DNA from: Zhongshania aliphaticivorans
GTDB lineage: Bacteria > Pseudomonadota > Gammaproteobacteria > Pseudomonadales > Spongiibacteraceae
Assembly: GCF_902705875.1 (NCBI RefSeq)
Contig: NZ_CACSIK010000001.1
Coordinates: 2,050,541-2,114,540 of the forward strand
Length of the DNA: 64,000 bases
Direction: 5' to 3'
Under the pieces are notes generated by a model. The model was given only the letters and a program-made list of their open reading frames with translations. It ran no database searches and was not told where the DNA came from. Below, piece after piece: positions 17,363-27,997 of the stretch. The position numbers and the translations under genes are program-made. Position 1 is the first letter of the stretch. Every line of letters begins with the position of its first letter.

Positions 17363-19990
17363 GTGCTCGAAGCATACCGGAAACACGTTGACGAACGCGC
17401 CGCGCAAGGGATTGTTCCCCAGCCCCTGAATGCAGAACAAGTTGCGGGACTTATTGAGTTACTCAAAAACCCACCTGCAGGCGAAGAAACCACGCTCGTC
17501 GACCTGATCACCAACCGAGTACCACCCGGTGTTGATGAAGCTGCTTACGTTAAAGCAGGCTTTTTATCAGCACTTGTCAAAGGTGAAGCCAGCAGCCCAT
17601 TAATTACCAAGCTAGAAGCAGTAACCCTACTCGGTAATATGCATGGCGGCTACAACATTGTCACTTTAGTTGAACTCCTCGACGACAGTGAGCTTGCCGA
17701 AGCAGCCGCTAAAGAACTTAAACACACTTTGTTGATGTTCGATGCCTTCCACGACGTAGAAGAAAAAGCAAAAGCAGGCAATGCGTTGGCTAAAGAAGTT
17801 ATTCAAAGCTGGGCTGATGGCGAATGGTTCACTAACCGCCCAGAAGTACCAGAAAGTATTGTTAACACCGTATTTAAAGTCACCGGCGAAACCAATACCG
17901 ACGACTTGTCGCCAGCACCTGATGCATGGTCACGCCCAGACATTCCATTACACGCACTCGCGATGTTCAAAATGGAACGCGACGGTATCAAGCCTGACGT
18001 CCAAGGCAGTGTTGGTCCACTGACACTGATTAAAGAGTTAGAGAAAAAAGGCCACCCTATCTCCTTCGTAGGTGATGTTGTGGGTACTGGCTCCTCACGT
18101 AAATCTGCGACTAACTCGGTACTGTGGTTCTTCGGCGACGATATGCCCGGCGTACCCAACAAACGTTCTGGCGGCGTCTGTATCGGTAGTAAAGTTGCAC
18201 CGATCTTCTACAACACTATGGAAGACGCGGGTGCATTGGTATTTGAAGCTCCTGTCGACGACCTCAACATGGGAGACGTTATTGAAATCCGTCCCTACGA
18301 CGGCATTATCAAAAACGTAGACACTGGCGCTACACTGAGCACCTTCGAACTCAAATCACCCGTCCTTCTCGACGAAGTCCGCGCTGGTGGCCGTATCAAT
18401 CTGATTATCGGTCGCGGCCTAACAACCAAAGCACGTGAATCATTAGGTTTACCGGCATCTACTCTTTTCCGTCTGCCAGAGCAGCCTGAAGATACCGGTA
18501 AAGGCTACACCTTGGCGCAAAAAATGGTTGGCCGCGCTTGTGGTTTACCTGAAGGCACGGGTATTCGCCCAGGCACTTACTGCGAGCCTAAAATGACCAC
18601 CGTGGGCTCTCAGGATACCACTGGCCCCATGACTCGCGATGAGCTAAAAGACCTAGCTTGTCTTGGTTTTTCTGCCGACTTAACCATGCAGTCTTTCTGT
18701 CATACGGCGGCTTACCCCAAGCCAATCGATATCGACACGCAGCACAATCTGCCTGACTTCATCATGACCCGTGGCGGTGTTTCACTGCGCCCAGGCGACG
18801 GTATCATTCACAGCTGGCTAAACCGGATGTTATTGCCAGACACTGTCGGTACTGGCGGCGACTCACACACACGCTTCCCAATGGGGATCTCCTTCCCAGC
18901 TGGTTCTGGTTTGGTTGCTTTCGCTGCGGCCACCGGCGTTATGCCACTAGATATGCCTGAATCAGTATTGGTTCGCTTTAAAGGCAAAATGCAGCCTGGC
19001 ATTACTCTACGTGACTTGGTTCATGCCATACCTTACCAAGCGATCAAAGAAGGTCACTTGACCGTTGAGAAAAAAGGCAAGAAGAATATCTTCTCTGGCC
19101 GCATTCTTGAGATCGAAGGCTTGGCTGGCTTAACCGTTGAGCAGGCATTTGAATTATCTGACGCCTCGGCAGAGCGCTCTGCTGCTGGCTGTACTATTAA
19201 GCAAGGTATTCCAGAAATTTCTGAATACCTGCGCTCAAACATCACTTTGCTTCGCTGGATGGTTAGCGAAGGCTACGGTGACAAGCGTACCCTTGAGCGT
19301 CGCGCCGCAAACATGGAAGCATGGCTGGCTAACCCAAGCCTTCTCGAAGGTGACGCGGATGCAGAATACGCAGCCGTTATCGAAATCGATTTGGATCAGC
19401 TAAAAGAGCCTGTGGTTTGCTGCCCGAACGACCCAGATGATGCAAAACTGCTATCTGAAGTCGCTGGTGACAAAGTCGACGAAGTCTTCATTGGTAGCTG
19501 CATGACCAATATCGGTCACTTCCGCGCGGCAGGTAAATTACTGGACGCCAACAAAGGCGCCCTATCTACCCGTCTATGGTTGTCGCCTCCTACCAAAATG
19601 GACCAGCACACCTTAATGGAAGAAGGTTACTACAACATTTTCGGTGCATCTGGTGCACGCATGGAAATGCCAGGTTGTTCATTGTGTATGGGTAACCAAG
19701 CGCGTGTAGCCGATGGCGCTACTGTGTTGTCGACCTCAACTCGTAACTTCCCTAACCGCCTAGGTAATGGCGCTAATGTTTATCTGACCTCTGCTGAACT
19801 GGCATCGGTTGGTGCATTATTAGGCCGCCTGCCAACACCAGCGGAATACATGGAATACTGCAAAGATTTGGATGCCATGTCTGGCGAGATTTATCGCTAC
19901 ATGAACTTCGATCAAATCGCATCATTCCAGGAAGGTGCTGAAGAAGGTAAACGCATTGCTTCTGTAGAAATTACTGAAGTGACAATGTAA
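17363..19990 (+). CDS. acnB: Bifunctional aconitate hydratase 2 / 2-methylisocitrate dehydratase
   Basis: AcnB isomerises citrate to isocitrate in the TCA cycle and can act in the methylcitrate cycle. The protein is 875 residues; E. coli AcnB is 865. It starts at GTG 17363 after AGGAG. The N-terminal HEAT-like domain ([15 protein letters not shown]) is typical of the B type. The [4Fe-4S] ligands are Cys713 in [11 protein letters not shown] and Cys772/Cys775 in PGCSLCMGN. It is flanked by its own promoter and terminator and so is probably monocistronic. Apo-AcnB proteins can bind mRNA, which is established for E. coli but only possible here. Confidence 0.98.
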   Translation: MLEAYRKHVDERAAQGIVPQPLNAEQVAGLIELLKNPPAGEETTLVDLITNRVPPGVDEAAYVKAGFLSALVKGEASSPLITKLEAVTLLGNMHGGYNIVTLVELLDDSELAEAAAKELKHTLLMFDAFHDVEEKAKAGNALAKEVIQSWADGEWFTNRPEVPESIVNTVFKVTGETNTDDLSPAPDAWSRPDIPLHALAMFKMERDGIKPDVQGSVGPLTLIKELEKKGHPISFVGDVVGTGSSRKSATNSVLWFFGDDMPGVPNKRSGGVCIGSKVAPIFYNTMEDAGALVFEAPVDDLNMGDVIEIRPYDGIIKNVDTGATLSTFELKSPVLLDEVRAGGRINLIIGRGLTTKARESLGLPASTLFRLPEQPEDTGKGYTLAQKMVGRACGLPEGTGIRPGTYCEPKMTTVGSQDTTGPMTRDELKDLACLGFSADLTMQSFCHTAAYPKPIDIDTQHNLPDFIMTRGGVSLRPGDGIIHSWLNRMLLPDTVGTGGDSHTRFPMGISFPAGSGLVAFAAATGVMPLDMPESVLVRFKGKMQPGITLRDLVHAIPYQAIKEGHLTVEKKGKKNIFSGRILEIEGLAGLTVEQAFELSDASAERSAAGCTIKQGIPEISEYLRSNITLLRWMVSEGYGDKRTLERRAANMEAWLANPSLLEGDADAEYAAVIEIDLDQLKEPVVCCPNDPDDAKLLSEVAGDKVDEVFIGSCMTNIGHFRAAGKLLDANKGALSTRLWLSPPTKMDQHTLMEEGYYNIFGASGARMEMPGCSLCMGNQARVADGATVLSTSTRNFPNRLGNGANVYLTSAELASVGALLGRLPTPAEYMEYCKDLDAMSGEIYRYMNFDQIASFQEGAEEGKRIASVEITEVTM

Positions 19991-20014
19991 GTAGCTGATC
20001 TAAGTACTTGAAAA

Positions 20015-20036
20015 GCCGCCCTCGGGCGGCTTTTTT
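20015..20036. terminator. Bidirectional intrinsic terminator between acnB and the TonB receptor
   Basis: GCCGCC and GGCGGC form a GC-only stem around CTCG, followed by six T on the plus strand and, because four A precede the stem, by T on the minus strand. It ends acnB and can also end the converging TonB receptor gene. Confidence 0.9.
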
Positions 20037-20156
20037 GTGTCTATAAATACTAGATATTTTTCCTTATTGGCCACACATTTCATTAACGTGTGTCGACTAC
20101 AGTCCAATTCATGCGCTCAAACTCATCACTTGTTTAGCAACGCAGTAAAGTAAGGA

Positions 20157-22679
20157 TTAAAAATTGTAACTGGCACTGCCTCCGAGATACCGTTGATAGT
20201 CTCGCGGATAAGCGTAAGCGACACGATCCCCGCCAGAACTCACTGACTTATTCGTTGTGTAGCGGTGATTTAGCAGATTTTTTAAGAAAAAATTAAACCG
20301 CAGCTTAGCGTTACCTAATCCTAGGTAGAGATCCAATACATCGAAAGCAGGATTAGGTGCCGCGTTCTCTACGAGTAAAGAAGTGTTTGGCGTTTTCTCG
20401 CTTTCGTAACGCCATACGCTACGGATGTCGGCACTCCAGTCAGTGCGGCCTAGTTTACGCCGATAATTAATTGTCATCCGCAACTGTTCCTCCGCATTAT
20501 TCGGAAGGGCCAGCCCACTTTGATCAAATACTTGCTTACCGTCTACAACACTACAGCGATACTGTAAGTTTCCACCGGGGCAATTTACCTTCGTACTTGA
20601 AAAAGTATCGTACACCGCATCATATAGTGCATAACTACCGATCAACTTTAAATTATCTGCAAACTTATACACCATATCAGCCTCAACACCGCTAGACCGG
20701 ACTTTGTCAGCATTAATAAAGCCGCCATAGGTGGCACTAGATTCGTCAGCTAGTAGCTGTGTTTGAACCTGATAATCTTTTATCGCCATATCAAAATAAG
20801 TAACATCAAAAAACATGCGATTCGAGAATAAGGTGGTTTTCAAACCGACTTCAAAATTAGTCGATTTTTCCGGTCGCGTAGGAAAGTATTCAGGCTGCTG
20901 CAAATTTGAATTACTCGTTACATGAAAAGAAGGCCCCTTATAACCCGTAGAATAATTCACATAACCACGGATAGCGTCACTAAATTGGTAGCCCAATACC
21001 GACTTGTAGGTAAGGTCAAAATTTGTATCTGCAAAGTTCGCACTGATGGAATCTCTGCGGACCAATGACATATCATCATTTGCCATGGCTTTTACTTCCG
21101 CGTAGTTTTCTAGGCCAGAACCCTCTTCTGGGGGGCGCAACCATAGTGAGGTAAAACCAGCGGAGCCTTTCTCGTACAGCGCCCTAAAGCCCAGAGTGGC
21201 ATCGATTTGAGGTGAAATTTGATACCCGACCTGTCCATAAACTGCGGTATTGGTGAAATTAGAGGTGTACTGAGCTGACGAAAGATTACGATCGGCCTGA
21301 AGTAATGTGCGATCTTGCCTGCCCTTCTGCTGATAATCATCAATAAACGCAAGTGCAGAATCCTTTGACACACAAGCCACTAGCACCCCATCTTCTATTA
21401 CGCCTCGAGATGACGCGCCGGCGCCACCAATACAGCCATCGGTCACTTCAGAACGACTGCCAACGGTATCATGAAAGAACACACCAACTACCCAGCTCCA
21501 CAAATTTTCACCAATCGAGCTTAGGTTGAGCTCTTGCTGAACGACACCCACGCCCTCAGTTCCGGCACGGATTTCACGCTCCAAAGGAAATTTAAATGAC
21601 GATGATCCAGAATTACCGTGAATCTCAAAATCGCGAAAACTAGCGATATAACTGAGGGGTATTCCATTAGCTAAGGTGTAATTGAGCTCGGCCGATACGC
21701 CGAAATTTTCAATTTTCTGGAAACTAACCGCGGTATTTTTCGAGGCAACCGGGATACCAAACTCCTTAAAGCTCGGTTCAGGATCAATCATATTGTAGGA
21801 GGACGCCGACACCACGCCATTATCAATGCGAACAATCGGTGTCGGCCCAAAATCAGGAACAAGTTCGTCAATCACTGATGCACAGCAATTGCTCATACTT
21901 TCTGAATATTCCATCCGCAGCAGAACATTGAAATGAGGATCACCCGCAAATAATAATTGTCCGCGAAGTCCCTCAGATAATCCGGCACCAATATCCTCGC
22001 CACCAGGATATTCATTACGAATCCAGCCACCAACTTCACTGCGTTGGGCGTTCATACGAACAGCCCACTGTTCTCCTACAGGCAGGTTAACTGCCGCCTT
22101 GGTCTCCAAGCCCTCATATTCCGTTGCCTGTACAGAGATCCGTCCTATAAACGTGTCTAATTTTGGTCGCCTTGTTTCATACTGAATGACACCTGTTGAG
22201 GCATTTTGACCAAAAAGTGTGCCCTGCGGCCCCCGCAAAGCTTCTACCTTAGCAACATCTGCGATCGCGGTATTTAACATAGACCGACGGGGTAAAACCT
22301 CCCTATCAAAAACGATTAGGTTAGACGATCGCAAGCCAATGGCATTAGTGAAATTACCGAGCCCGCGAGTGCTGAGTGAGCTTGTCCGAATTTCAGAATC
22401 ACCATTTACGCCGAAAATTGGAAGGTACTTATTACTAAAATCTGAATTATTCACCGGCTCAATTAGATTAATATCATCGCGAGTCGCATCGATAGAAACC
22501 GTTTTTGACAAGAGCATTTGTTTACTTTCTTTAGCAAGCAGTGCTTTTTTTTCAAGGGCTTTTACTTTGTGGAACTTTTTATGTACTGAAATGGTAGCGG
22601 CCGTTGTAGCCGGTACAAAAAAAGTAATTAACAGACACCATAATGCGACTGAACCAGTTTTGTTATGTAGGAGATTCAC
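20157..22679 (-). CDS. TonB-dependent outer-membrane receptor, unknown ligand
   Basis: An 840-residue protein with a signal peptide (hydrophobic VALWCLLITFFVPATTAA). An unusual Lys-rich stretch follows (about 33-60), where a TonB box would be expected, then a plug domain (RTSSLSTRG, VEALRGPQGTLFGQNASTGV) and a 22-strand type barrel ending in SASYNF. The plug motif RGPQGTLFGQNAS is of the kind common in marine and sphingomonad-type receptors. I do not recognise a standard TonB box such as EEIVVTG. No transport or enzyme gene is adjacent, so the ligand cannot be inferred. Confidence 0.88.
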   Translation of the reverse strand: MNLLHNKTGSVALWCLLITFFVPATTAATISVHKKFHKVKALEKKALLAKESKQMLLSKTVSIDATRDDINLIEPVNNSDFSNKYLPIFGVNGDSEIRTSSLSTRGLGNFTNAIGLRSSNLIVFDREVLPRRSMLNTAIADVAKVEALRGPQGTLFGQNASTGVIQYETRRPKLDTFIGRISVQATEYEGLETKAAVNLPVGEQWAVRMNAQRSEVGGWIRNEYPGGEDIGAGLSEGLRGQLLFAGDPHFNVLLRMEYSESMSNCCASVIDELVPDFGPTPIVRIDNGVVSASSYNMIDPEPSFKEFGIPVASKNTAVSFQKIENFGVSAELNYTLANGIPLSYIASFRDFEIHGNSGSSSFKFPLEREIRAGTEGVGVVQQELNLSSIGENLWSWVVGVFFHDTVGSRSEVTDGCIGGAGASSRGVIEDGVLVACVSKDSALAFIDDYQQKGRQDRTLLQADRNLSSAQYTSNFTNTAVYGQVGYQISPQIDATLGFRALYEKGSAGFTSLWLRPPEEGSGLENYAEVKAMANDDMSLVRRDSISANFADTNFDLTYKSVLGYQFSDAIRGYVNYSTGYKGPSFHVTSNSNLQQPEYFPTRPEKSTNFEVGLKTTLFSNRMFFDVTYFDMAIKDYQVQTQLLADESSATYGGFINADKVRSSGVEADMVYKFADNLKLIGSYALYDAVYDTFSSTKVNCPGGNLQYRCSVVDGKQVFDQSGLALPNNAEEQLRMTINYRRKLGRTDWSADIRSVWRYESEKTPNTSLLVENAAPNPAFDVLDLYLGLGNAKLRFNFFLKNLLNHRYTTNKSVSSGGDRVAYAYPRDYQRYLGGSASYNF

Positions 22680-23162
22680 CTAAGCCTCTTCAATCAAATT
22701 ATTTTCGTGATTATTGGTTATAAAAGTACAATTATTAGTCTAAGCAAACTCACCGGTTTATGCCTATTTAGTAAACCTTACGCACAAATCCTGCGCAAAC
22801 TTGTAGCAAGAGTAAAATTAACTAATGGGTACATATACAGCAATAATTTAATCGTACTCATTTACTGAAACCCCATGGCCAGCCGCTAAGCTTGCTTACC
22901 ACCGAAGCTAATTATTTATCCTTGCTGGTTTAACAGATACAATAATTGCTAATACCGGTGACAAGCACGTTTCATGCCCCAGCGTTACAATTGCGATTTC
23001 TGGCACTAAATTTTAAGTCTACTAAACATTTTTTTTCAGTTATATTATTCAAACTATTAACGTAGCAATATCTTAGTGATATTAATCAAAACGCCCCCGA
23101 CATACCAAGCTAAAATCAAACAGTCAAAGCTCAGTCCGACCATTCTGGTAAGTATTTTGCAA
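22680..23162. other. 483-bp intergenic region upstream of the TonB receptor
   Basis: No gene is visible. The sequence is AT-rich and should hold the TonB receptor promoter on the minus strand. A 6-bp inverted repeat, GGTTTA (22755-22760) with TAAACC (22772-22777), lies 76-98 bp upstream of the receptor start and could be an operator, but so short a repeat may be chance. Confidence 0.5.
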
Positions 23163-23651
23163 TTAAAGCGTCTGACTCTTTAAAACGCGCTTTTCTTCAC
23201 GCCGCCTCGCAAAAAATGCCTTCAATATTGCTGTCGCCTCAACTGCCAGAACACCACCTCGCCATGTAACTCGATGATTCATCTGTGGTTGCTCAAACAA
23301 CTGCAAATGACTGCACACTGCCCCCGCCTTTGGTTCTGTTGCACCAAATACGAGCCGCGATACCCGACTATGAATAATAGCCCCGGCGCACATGGCACAA
23401 GGTTCAACGGTGACATACATAGTGGCATTAGGAAGTCGGTAATTGGCTTCCGATTGCCCAGCATTTCGCAGAGCAATAATTTCCGCGTGGGCAGTTGGGT
23501 CATGCTGAGTAATTGGTTGATTAAAACCCTCACCAATTACCACATTATCACGAACAATTAATGCCCCAACAGGCACTTCATTTAAGGCATCTGCACGCAA
23601 TGCCAAAGCCTGTGCTTTGTGCATCCAATATTCATCGCTAAATTCATCCAC
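23163..23651 (-). CDS. tadA: tRNA-specific adenosine deaminase
   Basis: TadA converts A34 to inosine in tRNA-Arg(ACG), which is essential in most bacteria. The 162-residue protein carries the cytidine/deoxycytidylate deaminase zinc motif: HAE (His55, Glu57) and PCAMC (Cys85, Cys88). VPVGALIV and NYRLPNATMYVTVEPC are typical of TadA. The likely start is GTG 23651, with only a weak ribosome site; no nearby ATG in frame precedes the fold. It is not clearly in an operon. Confidence 0.95.
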   Translation of the reverse strand: MDEFSDEYWMHKAQALALRADALNEVPVGALIVRDNVVIGEGFNQPITQHDPTAHAEIIALRNAGQSEANYRLPNATMYVTVEPCAMCAGAIIHSRVSRLVFGATEPKAGAVCSHLQLFEQPQMNHRVTWRGGVLAVEATAILKAFFARRREEKRVLKSQTL

Positions 23652-23767
23652 TACTGTTCTATATACCTTTTACCCTGCAATCCCGTAAGTATTTTTCGAC
23701 CGCACGCTACGATAGCGCCCGTTCTCTAGCGTATTATGTCATCAAAGATCTAGTTAATAATACTCTG

Positions 23768-24763
23768 TTACAGACTTGATGAAGGGTTAAAGCTCGCCGA
23801 CAGTCTAACAATCATAGCTAGAGTTTCTTGATTACACCTCACCCGCTCAGCGGCTGATAGTGTCTTGGGACACACGCCTATTTTTAATCCCAAATATTGG
23901 AGCTGCGACCAATCAACCACCTGAAGGCAGCGAGAAATTTGATCTTCTGTGAGTAGCGATTTTTCCGCTGAGTAAACATCCCGACCATCAACATATGGCA
24001 ACACGGGCGGCATATGAGTATCTTCCCACACACCATAAGGCGACGCTTCATCACTCACACCAGAAAACATCAAACCGCGCAGCAAGTCTGATTCAACAGC
24101 CAGTTTGATATGCTCCAACGGGCCATCAATGCTCCGTGTTTCCAGCGCTGAACGCCCCCAGTTGATTGCAATGCCTATATTGCAAGCAAACTCCTTATTA
24201 AGCGAAGCGATAACAGCAAGCTCATCCTCAATAGACAAAAACCCCTTTGACGGCTTTTGGCCTGCTACAAAAGTATCGCAATGCTCAATGACTAGCGTTG
24301 CGCCACCCCAATCCCATGACTGCATTTCGGTCAACGACATTGTGAGAGACGCTGCTGAAGACGCGGCAACAGCCTGATTAGGGCTTGTTTGCAATTGGAC
24401 ATGTGTAACGGCTTGACGATTTACAAAGGTATTTAATTTATGTACGGCAAGTCGCATTTTCTCATAAAATGCCAACGCTGCTTCACGACCAGAAGCATCA
24501 TCAGAAGCGATTCCAAATTTGGGATTCGCCGCAATATTCCCCATAATGCCGGGCACACCGGTAAAGACAAAATCCCACTCAGGATTAATATTTGCCAAGA
24601 ACCAATCATCGTCTTCGGGATGTAAACTGCCAGCAAAGGCATGCTCAACGCCCCCAATATTATCTAAATCTTTAATACCGTCTAGGTACTCAGCTTGTAA
24701 CTGTGCATCCCATTTATCTGATTGCGGCACCGTCGCGTATGCACCAACGATATACTTCGCCAT
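23768..24763 (-). CDS. DUF4862 family protein, probable TIM-barrel enzyme
   Basis: A 331-residue protein from ATG 24763, preceded by GGGAG. The opening KYIVGAYATVPQ and the blocks AGSLHPEDDDWFL, GIMGNIAANPKFGIASDD, LVIEHCDTFVAGQKPSKGFL, IAINWGRSALETR and GLMFSGVSDEAS match the DUF4862 family. The regular spacing of conserved acidic and His residues at strand ends resembles xylose-isomerase-like TIM barrels that bind a metal, but this is inference. The family has no assigned function. It lies upstream of tadA on the same strand, about 115 bp away. Confidence 0.78.
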   Translation of the reverse strand: MAKYIVGAYATVPQSDKWDAQLQAEYLDGIKDLDNIGGVEHAFAGSLHPEDDDWFLANINPEWDFVFTGVPGIMGNIAANPKFGIASDDASGREAALAFYEKMRLAVHKLNTFVNRQAVTHVQLQTSPNQAVAASSAASLTMSLTEMQSWDWGGATLVIEHCDTFVAGQKPSKGFLSIEDELAVIASLNKEFACNIGIAINWGRSALETRSIDGPLEHIKLAVESDLLRGLMFSGVSDEASPYGVWEDTHMPPVLPYVDGRDVYSAEKSLLTEDQISRCLQVVDWSQLQYLGLKIGVCPKTLSAAERVRCNQETLAMIVRLSASFNPSSSL

Positions 24764-24975
24764 ATAACCCAACTCCCAAATAGAAACAACCGAACGAATA
24801 TTGTAATTTAATTACAAAAATTACTCGAATTCTACCAGAAGGCCAACCCAACTATCTATGCGTACCTCAGAACAGTAATCCAATTAAGCCACTACAACAG
24901 CAAACCAGATAAACGGGCGGGTTAACATTGAATATTCATAATGCTGTAAATAACCGCTCTTAATCTAGCGGCTTC

Positions 24976-25788
24976 TTACCCTAATACGCGAAGTAAAACC
25001 GCTTCAATACAACTCACCAAGCCCTCAACCTTGTTGGAATCTAAGGCATCACTATGAGGCAATGAAAACTGGCCCGCATCATTATCAAAGTATTTTCCAG
25101 ACGCCGCAGCGAATTCTTCTGCTAACGCGGCGCGGCAAAGTACCTCAACTCCAATCGACAAGTCCTTGCCCGACACACCAAAGCCTTCTTTGACCATTTT
25201 ACTCGCTAACATTGAACCAGGGTTTACCGCGATAACCGCTGGCCCACTCGCTTTCAATACGCCGGCCAAATAGAAAGACCACATGGTAATAGCCAATTTA
25301 CTTTGGGCATAAGCAGTGAAGTCATCGTCCAGTTCGCGCTCTCCCGTCATTGCGCGTAAATCAACACTCGCCTGCGCCGCAGAGGACAAATTAATGATCC
25401 GCCCGTCCGCAGAAAAAAGTGGCAGTAAACGCTGGGCAAGTAGATAAGGGGCAATAGTATTAACAGCAAATCGAGTATCTAATTTATCTGATGTCATCGG
25501 CTTCGCTAATTTAAACACCCCAGCATTATTAATTAGAACGTCGAGCTTACTGTGACCTTCAATGATCTTCTTCGCAAATGCCTCGACCGCCGCCAAATCG
25601 GAGAGATCAGCAAGGTAAGACTCGACTACCACGCCCTTGTCATACTGGCTTAGCATTGACTGAACCTCGTTCAGCTTTTGCTCACTGCGGCCATGCAATA
25701 GAATTCGATGGCCTTGCGTTACCAGTGCTTTGGCTGTTTCCAAGCCAATGCCATCTGTAGCTCCTGTAATTAAAATAGTTTTTCCCAT
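24976..25788 (-). CDS. Short-chain dehydrogenase/reductase
   Basis: A 270-residue classical SDR: nucleotide-binding TGATDGIG at 8-15, NNAG, a Ser in NLSSAAQ and the catalytic YAQSK. The preference between NADP and NAD is not obvious; HGRSEQKL after the second strand (Arg) favours NADPH. The substrate is unknown. It lies downstream of the MDR gene on the same strand with a gap of about 90 bp, so both may be controlled by the divergent LysR regulator. Confidence 0.85.
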   Translation of the reverse strand: MGKTILITGATDGIGLETAKALVTQGHRILLHGRSEQKLNEVQSMLSQYDKGVVVESYLADLSDLAAVEAFAKKIIEGHSKLDVLINNAGVFKLAKPMTSDKLDTRFAVNTIAPYLLAQRLLPLFSADGRIINLSSAAQASVDLRAMTGERELDDDFTAYAQSKLAITMWSFYLAGVLKASGPAVIAVNPGSMLASKMVKEGFGVSGKDLSIGVEVLCRAALAEEFAAASGKYFDNDAGQFSLPHSDALDSNKVEGLVSCIEAVLLRVLG

Positions 25789-25881
25789 AACATCACCACT
25801 CGATATTGCATTCCATTAATCTCAGCCTACATAGCGCCTTAACATGGCGACATTTAGGCCGATGATCATCACTGAATAGGC

Positions 25882-26919
25882 CTAAAAACCTGCCAATACG
25901 ATCTTGCCTATTGATCTGCCAGATTCCAGTTCAGCATGGGCAGTTTTTAAATTTTGCGCGTTAATCGTCCCTAGGTTTTTACCCGCCGTGGTTTGAATAT
26001 AGCCTTGATCTACCAAGTCAGAGACGCGGTTCAGTAATAGGCCTTGCTCGTGTTTATCTGCGGCATCAAACATTGAGCGAGCAAACATAAATTCCCAGTG
26101 TAAAGATAAGCTTTTGGGTTTTATCTTAGCGACATCAAAGGATTCTGGGTCATCGATAAGCGCTATTTTTCCGAAGGGAACAAGCAAATCTATATAGCTG
26201 TCGAAATAGGTTTCCGTGCTATTAAGACTAGCAACATGCGTGACCGGCCCAACACCTTTCTCCGCAATAAGCTGGTCAATCTGTGGCTTGAGATCTTGGG
26301 TATGGTCAACGACATGATGGGCACCTAGTTTTTTCACCCATGCGGCGGAGCTTTCTCGCGACGCAGTGGCAATAATCGTTGCGCCAGTCAGTGCTTTCGC
26401 CAGCTGAATAAAGATGGAGCCCACGCCACCGGCAGCCCCGACCACTAAAATAACGTCATTTGAGCTTTCAGCAGAACCGGGGGTTTGCTGGGGTATCTTT
26501 AAATGCTCAAACAATAATTCCCAAGCGGTAATTGTCGTTAACGGTAAGGCTGCTGCATCTGCGTCAGATAAACTTTTGGGTTTACGGCCAACGATGCGCT
26601 CGTCTACTAATTGATACTCAGCGTTACTGCCTGGGCGCGTAAGATCCCCTGCATAATAAACTTGGTCGCCCGGTTCAAACTGCGTAACCGCCTCACCGGT
26701 AGCGACGACTTCACCAACCGCATCCCAGCCTATTACCTTATAAGCATTGTCTTCTGGTGCGACATTCTGGCGAATCTTATAATCTACTGGGTTCACTGCG
26801 ATGGCACTCACTTTAATAAGCAAGTCATGCCCCACCGCCTTGGGCGTATCCAGTTCAATATCAACAAGTGACTCAGCGTCTTCAATCGCTAATGAATGTC
26901 GGTAGCCAATAGCTTTCAT
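25882..26919 (-). CDS. Zinc-free alcohol dehydrogenase / quinone oxidoreductase-like MDR protein
   Basis: A 345-residue medium-chain reductase from ATG 26919, which has GGAG seven bases upstream. The N-terminal GroES-like part reads MKAIGYRH...NPVDYKIRQ...VIGWDAVGEV, and the Rossmann part has VVGAAGGVGS. It lacks the Cys/His zinc set of true alcohol dehydrogenases and resembles the TIGR02817 quinone-reductase group. It probably reduces quinones or enones with NADPH. The gene starts about 100 bp from a divergent LysR gene. Confidence 0.86.
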   Translation of the reverse strand: MKAIGYRHSLAIEDAESLVDIELDTPKAVGHDLLIKVSAIAVNPVDYKIRQNVAPEDNAYKVIGWDAVGEVVATGEAVTQFEPGDQVYYAGDLTRPGSNAEYQLVDERIVGRKPKSLSDADAAALPLTTITAWELLFEHLKIPQQTPGSAESSNDVILVVGAAGGVGSIFIQLAKALTGATIIATASRESSAAWVKKLGAHHVVDHTQDLKPQIDQLIAEKGVGPVTHVASLNSTETYFDSYIDLLVPFGKIALIDDPESFDVAKIKPKSLSLHWEFMFARSMFDAADKHEQGLLLNRVSDLVDQGYIQTTAGKNLGTINAQNLKTAHAELESGRSIGKIVLAGF

Positions 26920-27022
26920 CGTTTTCTCCAAGGGATCATTTAAGTTGATGAAAGAATAGCGCTTGATTACCTCCTCATAAACAGCATAATAATAGAAACT
27001 TTATCAAAAATAAATTGAATAT

Positions 27023-27958
27023 ATGCTGTTAGAAGACCTCCAAGTCATACTCAAAGTCGCTGAATTTCGCAGCATTACCGCCGCTGCGGCCCATTTAGAC
27101 ATGCGCGTTGCCACCGCAAGTGCCGCATTGAAGCGAGTCGAAAAAACGTTAGGGACGGAGTTATTTGTCCGAACAACGAGGCAGCTTCGGCTGTCGAACG
27201 CCGGTGAACGCTATATTCCGCAGTGCCAGCAAGCTGTTTCAATGCTTGACTTAGCCAAGCAGAACATTCAAGAAGATCCCGATACTGTCGAGGGCGAATT
27301 ACGGCTTACCCTGTCATCAGACTTGGGTCGTAATATGGTCAGCCCATGGTTGGATGAGTTCATGTCTAATCACCCAAAAATTCGCCTCAAACTTAATATT
27401 AGTGACAGTACCATCGATTTTTACAGAGACGCCGTTGATGTCGCACTGCGCTATGGCTCACCGGCAGATGCCAACCTCTACGGTTTTAAAATATGTAATG
27501 TTCCTTCACTACTGTGTGCAACACCCGAGTATCTCCAGAAATACGGCACACCAAAGCATCCCCACGAGCTTCCGCCACATAACGGCTTGTTCTATCAACT
27601 CCACGATATTTTGCACAACACATGGACGTTCTCACGCGCTGGCAGTGATTTCAAAATTAAAATGAACGGCAATCGTGCCTCTAACGATGGTGACCTAGTG
27701 AGACGCTGGTGTGTGGCAGGAAAAGGTATCGCCATAAAGTCATGCCTAGACATGTCATCAGACATTCTCGCCGGAAGAGTGATTACGCTTATCCCTGATT
27801 ACACCCCCAAAGCAAGTGAACTTTGGTTGATCTGTCCTAGCCGGCAATCGATTACACCTGCTATTCGCTTGTTAAGAGATATGCTTCAAGACAAGTGCAG
27901 GACTATTTTAAAACAACTCATTAACGAAGGATTCATTACGCGCGACGCACTTAAGTAA
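27023..27958 (+). CDS. LysR-type transcriptional regulator
   Basis: A 311-residue protein with an N-terminal winged helix-turn-helix (LLEDLQVILKVAEFRSITAA, then LKRVEKTLGTELFVRTTRQL) and a C-terminal periplasmic-binding-like effector domain. It is transcribed away from the MDR and SDR genes, the arrangement usual for a LysR regulator that controls its divergent neighbours. The 103-bp gap should contain overlapping promoters and its operator. The inducer is unknown. Confidence 0.9.
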   Translation: MLLEDLQVILKVAEFRSITAAAAHLDMRVATASAALKRVEKTLGTELFVRTTRQLRLSNAGERYIPQCQQAVSMLDLAKQNIQEDPDTVEGELRLTLSSDLGRNMVSPWLDEFMSNHPKIRLKLNISDSTIDFYRDAVDVALRYGSPADANLYGFKICNVPSLLCATPEYLQKYGTPKHPHELPPHNGLFYQLHDILHNTWTFSRAGSDFKIKMNGNRASNDGDLVRRWCVAGKGIAIKSCLDMSSDILAGRVITLIPDYTPKASELWLICPSRQSITPAIRLLRDMLQDKCRTILKQLINEGFITRDALK

Positions 27959-27997
27959 ATACAATGCCAAGGATCAATCAACACGGTTTACGCCAAC

